A DNA stretch of 64,000 nt from Micromonospora chersina (lineage in GTDB: Bacteria; Actinomycetota; Actinomycetes; Mycobacteriales; Micromonosporaceae): assembly GCF_900091475.1 (NCBI RefSeq), contig NZ_FMIB01000002.1:1178001-1242000 (forward strand). The letters are read 5' to 3'. The notes under the pieces are model-generated. The model ran no database searches, had not been told where the DNA came from, and worked only from the letters and a program-made list of their open reading frames with translations. Positions 26,518 through 35,003 of this stretch are shown piece by piece. The position numbers and the translations under genes are program-made. The first letter of the stretch is position 1. Every line of letters starts with the position of its first letter.

Positions 26518-26986
26518 GCTTGCCTCCTGTACGTAGAGGTCATGAAACGCTCTCCCCGAGAGTCGGGAGACGGGTGCATGGGAGTACAGACTGGACACCG
26601 TAACGAAACTCATCGCCGTGGCGACCCGGTGCGTCACCAGCAGCGATGAACGCCGGTCCACCCAAAGCGGCAAATGTGTACGTGGGGATGATCCCGTGAA
26701 GCTGCGGATGAGCGGGCTGTTTGCTCGGTCCGGACGGGATGCGAGGCTGAACACGTGGCTTCCCGACCGACGTACACGTGGACAACCCCCGGCTGCCCGG
26801 CGGCTTGGTACGCACCTTGGACGCGTCGGTGTCTCTGAAGACCAGCGAGAGCGCAGTGGAGTGTCACGGAACTGGGCTCACCCTGCGGCAGGTCGATGAC
26901 ATCCTCGCCCAGGTGGTGAACCCCGCCGCCCCGGACGCCCGCCAGTCCCTCAGCCGGCGCGACGCCCGCCCGCCGGTAACGCCAGC
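26518..26986. other. 469-nt spacer without a supported gene
   Basis: It divides the divergent peptidase and AEC transporter genes. A 70-codon frame from 26778 to 26990 has a ribosome-site-free GTG start and no recognisable protein, although its middle (TGLTLRQVDDILAQV) looks vaguely protein-like. I do not call it. No strong palindrome or promoter hexamer was identified. Confidence 0.4.
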
Positions 26987-27910
26987 ATGAGTTTGGTGTC
27001 GGCGTTCGTACCGATCTGGATCCTTACCGCGGTCGGCTACGCGGCCTGCCGGTGGGGCCTGCTGGGCGAGGCGGTGGCGTCGGTGCTCGGCCGCTTCGTG
27101 TTCCACCTTGCGATGCCGTCCGCCCTGTTCCTGGCCCTGTCCCGAATGCCGCTGTCCGGGTTCGCCGGCCGATCGCTGCTCGCCTTCGGCGTGTGCACTG
27201 CCGCGGTCGTCGGGTTCGGGTGGGTCGGCGCGAGCCGGCTGTTCGGTCGCAAGCCCGGCGAACGGCCGATCTGGGGCATGGCCGCCGGGTACGTGAACTC
27301 GGCGAACCTCGGCATCCCGATCGCAACGCAGGTTCTCGGCAATGTGTCGTTCCTGGCGGAGGTGGTGCTGCTGCAGGTGCTGGTGGTGACGCCCGTGGTC
27401 CTGGTCGCCCTGGACCGGCACAGCGACCCGGCCGGGCGGGTACGGGTCCGCCGTATCGCCTCCCTGCCGGTACGCAACCCGGTGATCCTGGCTTCGCTGC
27501 TCGGTGTCGCGTGCTCGGCTGCCGGCCTGCATCTGCCGTCGGCGGCCGACGCGTCGCTCAGCCTGCTGTCGGGCGCCGCGGTTCCGGCCGCCCTGGTCGC
27601 GCTCGGCGCGTCGCTGCACCGCACGGCGCCGTCGGGGGCAGAACCGCCCGACCTGGCCGAGCTGGCCGTGATCACCGCGCTGAAGCTCGTCGCGCAGCCG
27701 GTCATCGCGTACGCGGCCGGGCTGGCCCTGCACCTGTCCGCGCCGCAGTTGCTCGCCGTGGTGGTGTGCGCGGGCCTGCCGACAGCGCAGAACACGTTCA
27801 TCTTCGGCCAGGAGTACGGCGTCGGCGAGGCGGTGGCCAACCGGGCGGTGGTGGTGACCACGACGTTGTCGCTGGCGACCCTGGCTGCGGCGGCGGCGCT
27901 GCTCGGGTAG
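26987..27910 (+). CDS. AEC (auxin efflux carrier) family transporter
   Basis: 307 residues and about ten hydrophobic helices arranged as two five-helix halves. The conserved central segment GYVNSANLGIPIATQVLG and the C-terminal CAGLPTAQNTFIFGQEYGV with the TTTLSLATL helix are typical of the AEC family (Pfam Mem_trans). In these, the broken helices with N/P residues form the substrate path. Bacterial members export organic acids such as malate or malonate, or amino acids; the substrate here is not predictable. No ribosome binding site is visible at the ATG. Confidence 0.88.
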   Translation: MSLVSAFVPIWILTAVGYAACRWGLLGEAVASVLGRFVFHLAMPSALFLALSRMPLSGFAGRSLLAFGVCTAAVVGFGWVGASRLFGRKPGERPIWGMAAGYVNSANLGIPIATQVLGNVSFLAEVVLLQVLVVTPVVLVALDRHSDPAGRVRVRRIASLPVRNPVILASLLGVACSAAGLHLPSAADASLSLLSGAAVPAALVALGASLHRTAPSGAEPPDLAELAVITALKLVAQPVIAYAAGLALHLSAPQLLAVVVCAGLPTAQNTFIFGQEYGVGEAVANRAVVVTTTLSLATLAAAAALLG

Positions 27911-28141
27911 GTCCGTGAGCTGACTCGTCCAGCAATCATGGTGAGTCACGCCGACCATGGCGCTGGCGCACATGTCTGCAGCCACGATCATCGCCTGATG
28001 ATCCGGCGGGCGATCTCGATGCCGTACTGGCGGTGAGAGTGTACGGACGACTACGGCCGCCGTGTTGGCCAGCCGGGGCTGGCGCCGTTGGTGTTGAGGC
28101 CACCGGCGCGCTCCGTGGCTATCGGGCGCGAAGTCCCGGGT

Positions 28142-28519
28142 TCAGGCGGTGCCGTGTTGCACCGGATAGTGAATGACGACCACGCCGCCGGTGGCGTAGT
28201 TGGCGACATCGGCGGTCACTTGCCGGCCCTGTGGCGACGCCCTCGCCGCGGTCATCGCCGCGGCGTCGGCGAACTCGGCTTCGAAGACCGCGAAGTACGG
28301 CGTCTCTCCCTGCGTCGCTGCCACGTCGAAGCTGTAGCGCCACGCCAGCAGGCCGGGCAGGCGGGTGACCAGCGGGAGGTGGTGGGTTACGTAGTAGTCG
28401 CGGAAGTGGTCGGGATCAGCGGGTTCGGGATACAGGACCAACAGCTTGTGAGTCGAGCCGTTCGAGTCGGGGCACGGGAGACCGCCGGAATCAGCGAGTC
28501 GTTCGGTTCCCTGGTTCAC
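28142..28519 (-). CDS. EthD family protein
   Basis: 125 residues. HKLLVLYPEPADPDHFRDYYVTHHLPLVTRLPGLLAWRYSFD is the EthD opening, with its conserved 'F..yY...H.pl...lPGl'. The C-terminal strand follows FASPQGR-type sequence (ARASPQGRQVTADVANY). EthD proteins are small ferredoxin-like-fold dimers related to ether-degradation accessory proteins. GTG start at 28519 with AAGGA 8 nt upstream. The first 29 nt overlap the end of the DinB-HAD gene, so the two are cotranscribed. Confidence 0.83.
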   Translation of the reverse strand: MNQGTERLADSGGLPCPDSNGSTHKLLVLYPEPADPDHFRDYYVTHHLPLVTRLPGLLAWRYSFDVAATQGETPYFAVFEAEFADAAAMTAARASPQGRQVTADVANYATGGVVVIHYPVQHGTA

Positions 28520-29753
28520 GGGTGCGTCCTTCCAGCCAGCCGGTGATGAGCGGGACGGTGTCACTGAGGGTGTCGACGCGGTGGTGTGCGCCAGCGAGCT
28601 CGTCGTCAAGGTGGGTGGTGCGTACCGCGACCACTGTCATGCCGGCGGTTCGGGCTGCTTGGACGCCGGCGGGAGCGTCCTCGATCACCAGGCAGTCGGA
28701 CGCCGGCACGTCGAGGAGTTGAGCCGCGCGTAGGTAGCCTTCCGGATCCGGTTTGCCGCGGCGGACCTGGCTGCTGTCGACCAGGACTGGAGGGTCGGGT
28801 AGCCCGCCGGCGCGCAGGCGTTGCAGGACGGTGGGCGTTCGGCCTGAGGTCACGACGCCCCACCGCCGGTCCTGCAACAGGCGCAACACTGCGGCGGCGT
28901 CGGCGTACACGGGAAAGACGTCGCCTTCGTTCGCCATGAACTCCCGGATCAGCGAGTATTCGGCGGCGGCGTCGAGTTGTGGCGCTACGGCCTGGATGGT
29001 GTCGACGGGCCGGCGGCCGTGGGTGTGCGACCAGACCAGGTCCGGGTCGAGGTTGCGGTGGTCGGCCCATCGGCTCCAGATCCGGCGGTACGCGGGGTAC
29101 GAGTCGACGAGCACGCCGTCGACGTCGAACAACACCGCCTTGTCATTCGCGCCCGCACCGATGTCGTGGAGGTGATGGAGCCCTTCGTGCGCGGCCTGCC
29201 GCACCATCCACAGGACGGTGCGGTGTTCCCCAGAAAGCCGGACAGCTGTCCGGCTCCACTGCGGCTCGCTGATCTCGCTCGCGAGGGCGGCGAACCGATC
29301 GGCATTACGGTCGAGATCCAGCAGGACGGCGGCCAGTGGTTGCTGGTTGTAGGCGCCCTGCTCGGCGCGCTCGTCGTTGCGCATCGGTTCGAGCGTGGGC
29401 TCGTGCTCGGTCAGCGTGCGGCGAACCCGGGTGTCGTAGACGTCGTAGACGTCGCGGACATGGCCGGCGTACTCCAGTGCCGACCACACCCCGGACGCGG
29501 GCCGCCGGCGCACGACGTCGGCCGGCAGGTGCTGCAGGCGCCGCCGGTACCGCCCGGGATGGCTGCGGATCAGCCCGAGGGCCGCGGACGGGGTCAGGTC
29601 GCCGTATCGCAGAGCACACGATTCGCAGAAGTGGTCCTCTTCCGGCAGGGGTGCAAGGGCCATCACCCCGCCCGGGCTGGGCGGTAGGCCGACCGTGGTC
29701 GCAGCCTGCTCGGCCAGGTCCCTGGTTGTCCCGGGTAGCGGTAAACGTCTCAC
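28491..29753 (-). CDS. Fusion of a DinB-superfamily domain with a HAD hydrolase
   Basis: 420 residues. About residues 65-200 match the DinB/YfiT four-helix fold (WSALEYAGHVRDVYDVYDTRV, then VRQAAHEGLHHLHDIG). The spaced histidines H98, H190 and H194-195 are the expected metal or thiol-site ligands. From about residue 205 a HAD subfamily IA phosphatase begins: FDVDGVLVDS (nucleophile Asp210), VVTSGRTPTVLQRL, GKPDPEGYLRAAQLL and VIEDAPAGVQAARTAGM. An N-terminal stretch with CESCALRYG precedes the DinB part. The combination suggests a detoxification or repair role, but this is inference. Start is the GTG at 29753, with ATG at 29663 as alternative. Divergent from HxlR. Confidence 0.82.
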   Translation of the reverse strand: MRRLPLPGTTRDLAEQAATTVGLPPSPGGVMALAPLPEEDHFCESCALRYGDLTPSAALGLIRSHPGRYRRRLQHLPADVVRRRPASGVWSALEYAGHVRDVYDVYDTRVRRTLTEHEPTLEPMRNDERAEQGAYNQQPLAAVLLDLDRNADRFAALASEISEPQWSRTAVRLSGEHRTVLWMVRQAAHEGLHHLHDIGAGANDKAVLFDVDGVLVDSYPAYRRIWSRWADHRNLDPDLVWSHTHGRRPVDTIQAVAPQLDAAAEYSLIREFMANEGDVFPVYADAAAVLRLLQDRRWGVVTSGRTPTVLQRLRAGGLPDPPVLVDSSQVRRGKPDPEGYLRAAQLLDVPASDCLVIEDAPAGVQAARTAGMTVVAVRTTHLDDELAGAHHRVDTLSDTVPLITGWLEGRTREPGNRTTR

Positions 29754-29799
29754 GAAGCCATCCCCATCGCTTCGGAAATCGAATCAGCGCGGTGGACGC

Positions 29800-29817
29800 T
29801 ACTGTATCGAAGATCGA
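29800..29817. promoter_or_regulatory. Candidate HxlR operator/promoter in the divergent spacer
   Basis: TACTGT (29800-29805) followed by TCGA-AGA-TCGA (29807-29817), a short inverted repeat also readable as the direct repeat ATCGAAG. It lies between the DinB-HAD start and the HxlR start, where an HxlR autoregulatory site would be expected. Confidence 0.35.
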
Positions 29818-29840
29818 AGCAGCAAGAGGGGGCACAGGCG

Positions 29841-30194
29841 ATGACGGCACCCAGGCCGGGCCGGCCGGTACGCGGATCGAGCACCGGGCGACCCCTCATG
29901 GCCGCCCTCGACCTCTTCGGCCGCCGCTGGAACCTGCGCATCATCTGGGAGCTGCAGTACGGGCCGGTCGGGTTCCGCGCGTTGCAGCAGCGCTGCGACA
30001 ACATGTCCTCCAGCGTCCTGCGGCAACGGCTGACCGAACTCCTCGACGCCCGCCTCGTCGCCCAGCAGCCCGACACGGCCTACACGCTCACCGACCTGGG
30101 CCACGGCGTCTACCAGGCATTGCGTCCGCTCGCCCGCTGGTCCGACGCGTGGGCCTCGACCCTGGGTGAGGACGGCGAACAACCGAAACCGTGA
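29841..30194 (+). CDS. HxlR family transcriptional regulator
   Basis: 117 residues. The winged-helix core is ALDLFGRRWNLRIIWELQYGPVGFRALQQRCDNMSSSVLRQRLTELLDARLV with a C-terminal LTDLGHGVYQALRPLARWSDAW, the classical HxlR pattern. HxlR proteins sense small reactive molecules or redox state and usually control the neighbouring gene. Here the likely targets are the divergent DinB-HAD/EthD pair and the downstream carboxymuconolactone decarboxylase and PhzF genes. A purine-rich GAGGGGG lies about 8 nt before the ATG. Confidence 0.9.
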   Translation: MTAPRPGRPVRGSSTGRPLMAALDLFGRRWNLRIIWELQYGPVGFRALQQRCDNMSSSVLRQRLTELLDARLVAQQPDTAYTLTDLGHGVYQALRPLARWSDAWASTLGEDGEQPKP

Positions 30195-30214
30195 AGCGCC
30201 ACCTCTGGCGCTTC
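30193..30214 (+). terminator. Strong 9-bp hairpin at the end of the HxlR gene
   Basis: GAAGCGCCA (30193-30201), loop CCTC, TGGCGCTTC (30206-30214). The stem is perfect and overlaps the stop codon. No T run. It could end or attenuate transcription before the next gene at 30264. Confidence 0.65.
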
Positions 30215-30263
30215 GTGAACCGAATCGCTACGGTGCTTCTGAATCCGAATCACCGGAGGGGCC

Positions 30264-30830
30264 ATGGCTCGCATCCTGGCGCTCGAACCGCCGTTCCCGC
30301 CGGACGTGGAGGCGCAACTCGCCACGATGATGCCCGCCGGCGTGCCTCCCATCGGCCTGTTCCGGACGTTCGCCAAGAACTTGCCGATGACCATCGCGAT
30401 GAGCAACTGGGGCAGGTACGAACTCGGCCGCGACCTCACCCTGACACTCCGCGAACGGGAGATCGTCATCCTGCGCACCTGCGCACGCTGTCGCTGCGAA
30501 TACGAGTGGGGCGTCCACGTGATGGTCTTCGCTGACCGTGCCGGACTCACGCCGGCCGAGGTCACCTCGCTCACCTACGGCTCGCCTGACGATCCCTGCT
30601 GGACGGCCGGCCGCGAAGCCATGCTCCTCCGGATGGTGGACGCCCTGCACGACTCGTGCGACGTCGACGACGAACTGTGGCAATCGGCGCAGGCGTTGTT
30701 CGACGAGCGTCAGCTACTCGACGTGCTCCTGCTGTGCGGGTGGTACCACGCGATCTGCTTCGCCGCCCGCACCGCTCGCGTCGACCTGGAGCCCGGCGCT
30801 CCCCGCTTCGCCGACGACACGGCTGCCTGA
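30264..30830 (+). CDS. Carboxymuconolactone decarboxylase (CMD/AhpD-like) family protein
   Basis: 188 residues. The CMD core is LTLREREIVILRTCARCRCEYEWGVHVMVFADRAGLTPAEV, with Cys73, Cys76, Cys78, the EYEW block and His85. Family members use this set of residues either for gamma-lactone decarboxylation or for AhpD-type thiol peroxidase work. Here three cysteines make a redox role possible, although the spacing is not the strict AhpD CxxC-x3-H. GGAGG stands 5 nt before the ATG. The PhzF gene begins inside its stop codon. Confidence 0.87.
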   Translation: MARILALEPPFPPDVEAQLATMMPAGVPPIGLFRTFAKNLPMTIAMSNWGRYELGRDLTLTLREREIVILRTCARCRCEYEWGVHVMVFADRAGLTPAEVTSLTYGSPDDPCWTAGREAMLLRMVDALHDSCDVDDELWQSAQALFDERQLLDVLLLCGWYHAICFAARTARVDLEPGAPRFADDTAA

Positions 30831-31690
30831 TGGCCGGACCACCGGTGGCCGTGGTGAACGCCTGCACCCGCGACGGCCGAGGCGGCAGCCCCACCGCCGT
30901 CGTGATCGACGACGCCACCCTCACCGACGGCGACCGGCACACCATCGCCCGTACGACCGGCACCTCTCACACCGCGTTCATCGACACCAGCACAGCGGAC
31001 ACGCCCACGGTGCGCTTCTTCACCAGCGCCGGGGAACTCACGAACTGCGGCCATGGCATCATGGCCGCGCAAGCCGTCCTGCTGCACCGCAGCGGCGCCG
31101 CCGAGCAGCACGGCAGCCTGCGCACCCCAGGCCGCATCTTCGCCACGACCGCCATCCGCCGTCGCGACGGCGTCGAGGTCTGGTTCGACCAAGGCGTTAC
31201 CACCCTGTCGAACCAGGCCGACGCCACCGACGGTGGCATCATCGCGGCCCTCGGCCTCCAACAAGCGGACATCGCCGCCGGCGTACGGGTCGCTTCGCCC
31301 GGCACGCCACGACTTCTTGTCCCCGTCCGAGATCACCGGACGCTGCTGTCCATGCAGCCCGACTTCGATCGGCTGGCAACCGCGTGCCGCCGACTCGGAT
31401 ATCTCGGCTGCTTCGCCTACGCACTGTCGCCGACCGCGAGAACGGCGGCAGCCCGCATGTTCGCCCCCGCGATCGGGGTCAACGAGGACATCGCGAACGC
31501 CAACAGTGTCGGCTGCCTCGCCGCCCACCTCCTCGACACCTCCGGCAACGGCGACATCGAAGTCCACCAGGGTGACACGCTCAAGAGGCCATCATCGATC
31601 TCCGCGAGCGCGACCCGTACCGGATCCGGCATCGTCGCGAGAATCGGCGCAGTGGTCGACACTTCACCCAGACCAGCGCGTCCTGGATGA
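30830..31690 (+). CDS. PhzF family isomerase-like protein with altered active site
   Basis: 286 residues of the PhzF/diaminopimelate-epimerase fold. Recognisable are the N-terminal VAVVNACTRDGRGGSPTAVVID, TSHTAFID, VRFFTSAGELTNCGHGIMAAQAVLL and the second-half GVNEDIANANSVGCLAAHLL. In PhzF the sequence is SETxF with a catalytic glutamate; here the position is His47. The usual GNP is GSP and the second-half EDPATGSA is EDIANANS, so the acid-base chemistry is probably changed. ATG overlaps the previous TGA (TGATG), which means coupled translation. Confidence 0.83.
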   Translation: MAGPPVAVVNACTRDGRGGSPTAVVIDDATLTDGDRHTIARTTGTSHTAFIDTSTADTPTVRFFTSAGELTNCGHGIMAAQAVLLHRSGAAEQHGSLRTPGRIFATTAIRRRDGVEVWFDQGVTTLSNQADATDGGIIAALGLQQADIAAGVRVASPGTPRLLVPVRDHRTLLSMQPDFDRLATACRRLGYLGCFAYALSPTARTAAARMFAPAIGVNEDIANANSVGCLAAHLLDTSGNGDIEVHQGDTLKRPSSISASATRTGSGIVARIGAVVDTSPRPARPG

Positions 31691-31948
31691 ACATGGTTGA
31701 GGTGTTCTACGGGATCATCAGTCGGCAGGCGATCCGGCGCGGGAGCTTCACCAGCGTCACTGACGCGCCCTGGCCAACTTTCCAGAACGCGAAGTCACTA
31801 CTCACGACGACGACGCTAACCGTCAAAGGAAATCAGACACGCGACACCAGGGGTAGGCAGGCAACCCGTTTGGCCTCTGGCCTACTGCTGCGCTCTCTCC
31901 GTCTCGACGCCGTTCTCGTCCTCGCGTGAGTGGGGCATACTCGCCGGC

Positions 31949-33232
31949 GTGAGCTCGCCGCTGGAAGCTTTCGCCGGACTGCTCGATCGCTCTGTCCAAG
32001 AGATCGCCACCCTGGCGGCGGACGCCCGGAGCTTCGACGCGAGTCGCATCGGCCGGGTCGCCGACATCTGGGACAACAACACGGTGCCTCTGGTGGCTGC
32101 GGCAAGTGCCCCCTGGCCGCTTCGATCCAGGCGAGCCAGCGCCGGCCTGCGGTGGATGGCCGACCTCGGAGCCGACCGGCGCAGGCTGATTGTCGACCTG
32201 GACCCGAGCCTGGACAGGGTCCTTCCCGCCGCGAGGCCGGAGCGCTCCGTACATCGCGACTACCAGGGGCGCGTCTTCCCGGGCGCCTTCCCGCTGACCG
32301 CGGAGATCATTGCTGCGCTGGCCCAGGACTACGACCTGGACAACGGCACCGTGCGCGCGTTCACGGTAGGACCGGCGGATTCGGGACTGCAGGTGCAGCT
32401 GACCCTCGCCGCTCCGCGGCGGTTCACGCCCAGCACCGGACGCGTCGCACGGGACGGTTCCATCAAGCCCTGGCCGGCGGCGCCGCTGAGGTTCACCTTC
32501 GACGGCGTCACCGACCTGCGGTTCGACGCCGAGGATCGGCTCGGGATGGTCGTAAGCCGAGACAGCGTCGGCTCAGCTGTGGCGATCGGGCGGAGCGGAC
32601 GCCTGCGGGCGATCGAGGCCTCAGTCTGGCCCGACGACCCGCGATGGTACGAGTCGACGGCAGGCCAGGCGGCCGACCTCACCACGCCGCACGGACGGCC
32701 GCAACGGCGGAAGTCGGTACGGACGTCGGCCCTGACCACACCGCAGCGGGCCGCCGCCCGGGCCCTCGTCATGTTGATGAGCCACGCTCGGCTCGTCCAC
32801 CACTATCCGAATCAGGCCGCCGGCGTCCCGATCCTCGACATCTGCCGTGTCGCGGCCGGCGCCGGCAGCGCCATTCTCGCCGCGAGCGCGCGCCACGGGG
32901 CCGCGCGCCAGAAGGCGTACGCCGAGCTCGAACAACGGTGGCGTCACGTACCGCCCACGGCGCCACCCGACGCGGTCCGCTCCGGCCCGGTCCTGCTGCG
33001 TCATGCCCGGTACGACGAGCCCCACGACGACCACGACGTTCCTCGCCGCGGCTGCGCCGTCCTGCTCGCTGCGGTGCCGGACGCAGACCCCGCATCACCG
33101 TGGGCCCTCGCCAGCGAGGAGATCACCCAACCGTCGCGCTTCCGGATCGCCAGCACCGCATTCGACGGCGTGCAACACGTCAGCCATGACGCCGGAACGC
33201 TGAGCATCGGTGACAAACTCGTCGTCGGTTGA
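31949..33232 (+). CDS. Large hypothetical protein
   Basis: 427 residues, soluble, with no transmembrane segment and no recognised catalytic motif. The N-terminal ~100 residues are helical. The middle (about 105-245) alternates beta strands and looks like a sandwich (RRFTPSTGRVARDG, LRFTFDGVTDLRFDAEDRLGMVVS). From about 270 a helical unit follows (LTTPQRAAARALVMLMSHARLVHHYPNQAAG), then an Arg/His/Asp-rich tail. I do not recognise it. CATACT (31936-31941) is 7 nt before the GTG with no ribosome binding site, so leaderless. Single gene. Confidence 0.7.
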   Translation: MSSPLEAFAGLLDRSVQEIATLAADARSFDASRIGRVADIWDNNTVPLVAAASAPWPLRSRRASAGLRWMADLGADRRRLIVDLDPSLDRVLPAARPERSVHRDYQGRVFPGAFPLTAEIIAALAQDYDLDNGTVRAFTVGPADSGLQVQLTLAAPRRFTPSTGRVARDGSIKPWPAAPLRFTFDGVTDLRFDAEDRLGMVVSRDSVGSAVAIGRSGRLRAIEASVWPDDPRWYESTAGQAADLTTPHGRPQRRKSVRTSALTTPQRAAARALVMLMSHARLVHHYPNQAAGVPILDICRVAAGAGSAILAASARHGAARQKAYAELEQRWRHVPPTAPPDAVRSGPVLLRHARYDEPHDDHDVPRRGCAVLLAAVPDADPASPWALASEEITQPSRFRIASTAFDGVQHVSHDAGTLSIGDKLVVG

Positions 33233-33806
33233 GCCCGCACGACTACCTTGGGCGGCGAATCGCAGCACTCTCACCCTACGTACCGATGATCAGTACCTGC
33301 CGGCAGACGCCCGGCCAACCATGGCCGCGTGGCCGGGGTGCGGCCGGCTCGGCGAGCCGGGCCCGGAGCTGATGAGCTTGTAGACCGCCCGCACCACAAT
33401 CAGGTGCGGCCTGCTGGCTCGGGATGCGACCTATACCGATGGGCCCATGCTCGACCCTGGCTTCGTCGCCGCCGTGTCCAGCCGGCTGGGCCACCGGACC
33501 GTCCGACCATACGGAAAGCCCTAACCCTGGTTGCAAAGATCAAGGCTGCTGTCGAGCGACGTCGGGAACCGCCGTTATGTTGCTCATCCTGTAGCCTCCA
33601 GTCGGCCTCTGGCCCAGCGTAGGCGAGGCCGGCGCGACGCCCCCGGTCTCGAACGGTGATCCCAACCCTCCGCCACAGCTGCTTCGCCATCCGCCCCTCG
33701 GCGGCTCCGGTGCCGGTCTTGACGGTGACCCGGCAGGGTGGTTGCCGCAGACGGGGAATTTTGGCCGACACCAGAGCGAAGGCCCTCGCTGCCTATGCTT
33801 GCCGCC
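33233..33806. other. 574-nt spacer without a supported gene
   Basis: Two lipoprotein- and hypothetical-gene neighbours flank a region with only short frames. A minus-strand frame covering 33400-33771 contains MAKQLWRRVGITVRDRGRRAG, which looks slightly protein-like but has no start signal or recognisable family, and may be a gene relic. The only clear structure is the hairpin at 33389-33409. Confidence 0.4.
33389..33409. terminator. Perfect 7-bp hairpin in the spacer after the hypothetical gene
   Basis: CCGCACC (33389-33395), 7-nt loop, GGTGCGG (33403-33409). It lies about 155 nt after the stop at 33232, so it may end that transcript. No T run. Confidence 0.4.
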
Positions 33807-34496
33807 ATGATCCGACGTCTGTCCTCTCTGGTGGCTTGCCTCACTGTTCTCGCCGCAACAGCGGGCTGCAGCCGGACCCCGGACACCGATGGGACGACGC
33901 CGACGGCTTCCGCCACCACCGCCTCCCTGGTCGCTCCCTCACCCACCGACGGCGGCGCAGCGCGCAAGCTTCGAGACCGGTACGCCGCCTCCGGGCGTCT
34001 GGTCGGGCTGGCCGAAAAGGCTGCCTACAAGGACGAGAAGCTCGACTCCGATGGGATGGCCTGCGGCCAGCCGCTACCGCTGCTGGAGCGACGCCTGACC
34101 GCGGTAACGCACGTCTTTGGCACCCCGGACGGCACCCCACCCGAGGCATTCGTCGAGCTCGCACAGGAAACCGTGGTCTACCCGACCGCCGCCGTAGCGG
34201 CCGACGCCGTGCGGCAACTGTTCGACCTGTTCGAGACATGCGACAGGGACGTGGAGGCGGATCAGATCACCGACGAGCACGCCCCCGCCAACATGCCGAC
34301 CAGGGTCGACGTGCCGGGCCGCGCGACGACCGCCACCATGACGCTCCCTGACGGAACTCCGTTCCCGCATCGCTATGGCTGCATACACCGAGGCAGGGTG
34401 GTGCAGTGTGTCGCGGTCTGGACCCGCTCGAGAGGTAACACTGCAGCGTGGTTCGACAAGGCGGTCGTCGCCACCGGGGAAAAGCTGGGTGCCTGA
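33807..34496 (+). CDS. Lipoprotein with PknH-sensor-like extracellular domain
   Basis: 229 residues. The N-terminus MIRRLSSLVACLTVLAATAGCS is a lipoprotein signal with lipobox ATAGC; the cysteine would be acylated and the rest exported. A Thr/Ser/Pro-rich linker (to about residue 50) leads to a domain with ETVVYPTAAVAADAVRQLFDLFETC. RYGCIHRGRVVQCVAVW follows, with paired cysteines. This resembles the extracellular sensor-type domain attached to PknH-like kinases and found alone in lipoproteins. Function is unknown; a surface-exposed binding protein is likely. An ATG 4 codons upstream is possible. Confidence 0.75.
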   Translation: MIRRLSSLVACLTVLAATAGCSRTPDTDGTTPTASATTASLVAPSPTDGGAARKLRDRYAASGRLVGLAEKAAYKDEKLDSDGMACGQPLPLLERRLTAVTHVFGTPDGTPPEAFVELAQETVVYPTAAVAADAVRQLFDLFETCDRDVEADQITDEHAPANMPTRVDVPGRATTATMTLPDGTPFPHRYGCIHRGRVVQCVAVWTRSRGNTAAWFDKAVVATGEKLGA

Positions 34497-34527
34497 AGTA
34501 CAAGTCGTAATTGGTCCTGAGCCGGTG

Positions 34528-34863
34528 TCAGACGGGGTAATCGGTCCGATGAGCGTAGGTGAGCTGGCTCGGATCGAGGCCCCACGTTGTGAGCACCTGG
34601 TTGAGCGTCATCTCGTCTTGAGCGTGCGCGGTCCGCACGTCGGTCATGCCGTCACCTGGCCCGACGCACCAGCCGTTCTGGATGTAGCTGGTTTCGAACT
34701 CACGGTGGAAGAGGTTGAACCCGTGGCCGGTAGCGGCGGGGCTCTGTAGGGGGTAGATCGCGATCCAGGCGCGGCGGTCGGGCCGGGAGGCGGGAACCTC
34801 CGCGACGATTAGCTGCCCGCGTTGGAGCGCGGTGCGTGGTGCCGTGGGCCAGCTGTCGATCAC
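34528..34863 (-). CDS. Hypothetical protein, possibly truncated by an IS remnant
   Basis: About 111 residues from a GTG at 34861-34863. It contains GQLIVAEVPASRPDRRAWIAIYPLQ and GFNLFHREFETSYIQNGWCVGPGDGMTDVRTAHAQDEMTL, a credible folded sequence that I cannot assign. The coding frame is open further upstream, but that part lies in the IS110-type remnant at 34866-35003, in another frame. The original N-terminus may have been lost. No ribosome binding site. Confidence 0.5.
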   Translation of the reverse strand: MIDSWPTAPRTALQRGQLIVAEVPASRPDRRAWIAIYPLQSPAATGHGFNLFHREFETSYIQNGWCVGPGDGMTDVRTAHAQDEMTLNQVLTTWGLDPSQLTYAHRTDYPV

Positions 34864-34865
34864 GG

Positions 34866-35003
34866 CGATGATTGAAGCATTGCTGGCTTGCTGACGAGAT
34901 GGTGGAAGGCTTCGCGGGCGATGTAGCGCTTGAGGCAGCGCATGATCTCGGTTCTGGTCTTGCCCTCTGCCGTCCGTCGGGTGACGTAGTCCTTGGTGGG
35001 CGC
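34866..35003 (-). pseudogene. C-terminal remnant of an IS110-type transposase
   Basis: Minus-strand reading gives APTKDYVTRRTAEGKTRTE followed by IMRCLKRYIAREAFHHLV. This is the conserved end of IS110/IS116 family transposases (…Y..RR.aEGk.k.Ei.RcLKRYvARE.y…). Only about 45 codons remain and there is no start, so it is a relic. It abuts the hypothetical gene at 34528-34863. Confidence 0.8.

Noticed and set aside
26778..26990. 70-codon plus-strand frame before the AEC transporter
   Set aside because: GTG start without ribosome binding site, no family, and it overlaps the start of the transporter gene; kept only as a note on the spacer.
33400..33771. Minus-strand frame with MAKQLWRRVGITVRDRGRRAG
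   Set aside because: No start signal and no similarity I can name; may be a relic, but evidence is too weak for a pseudogene call.
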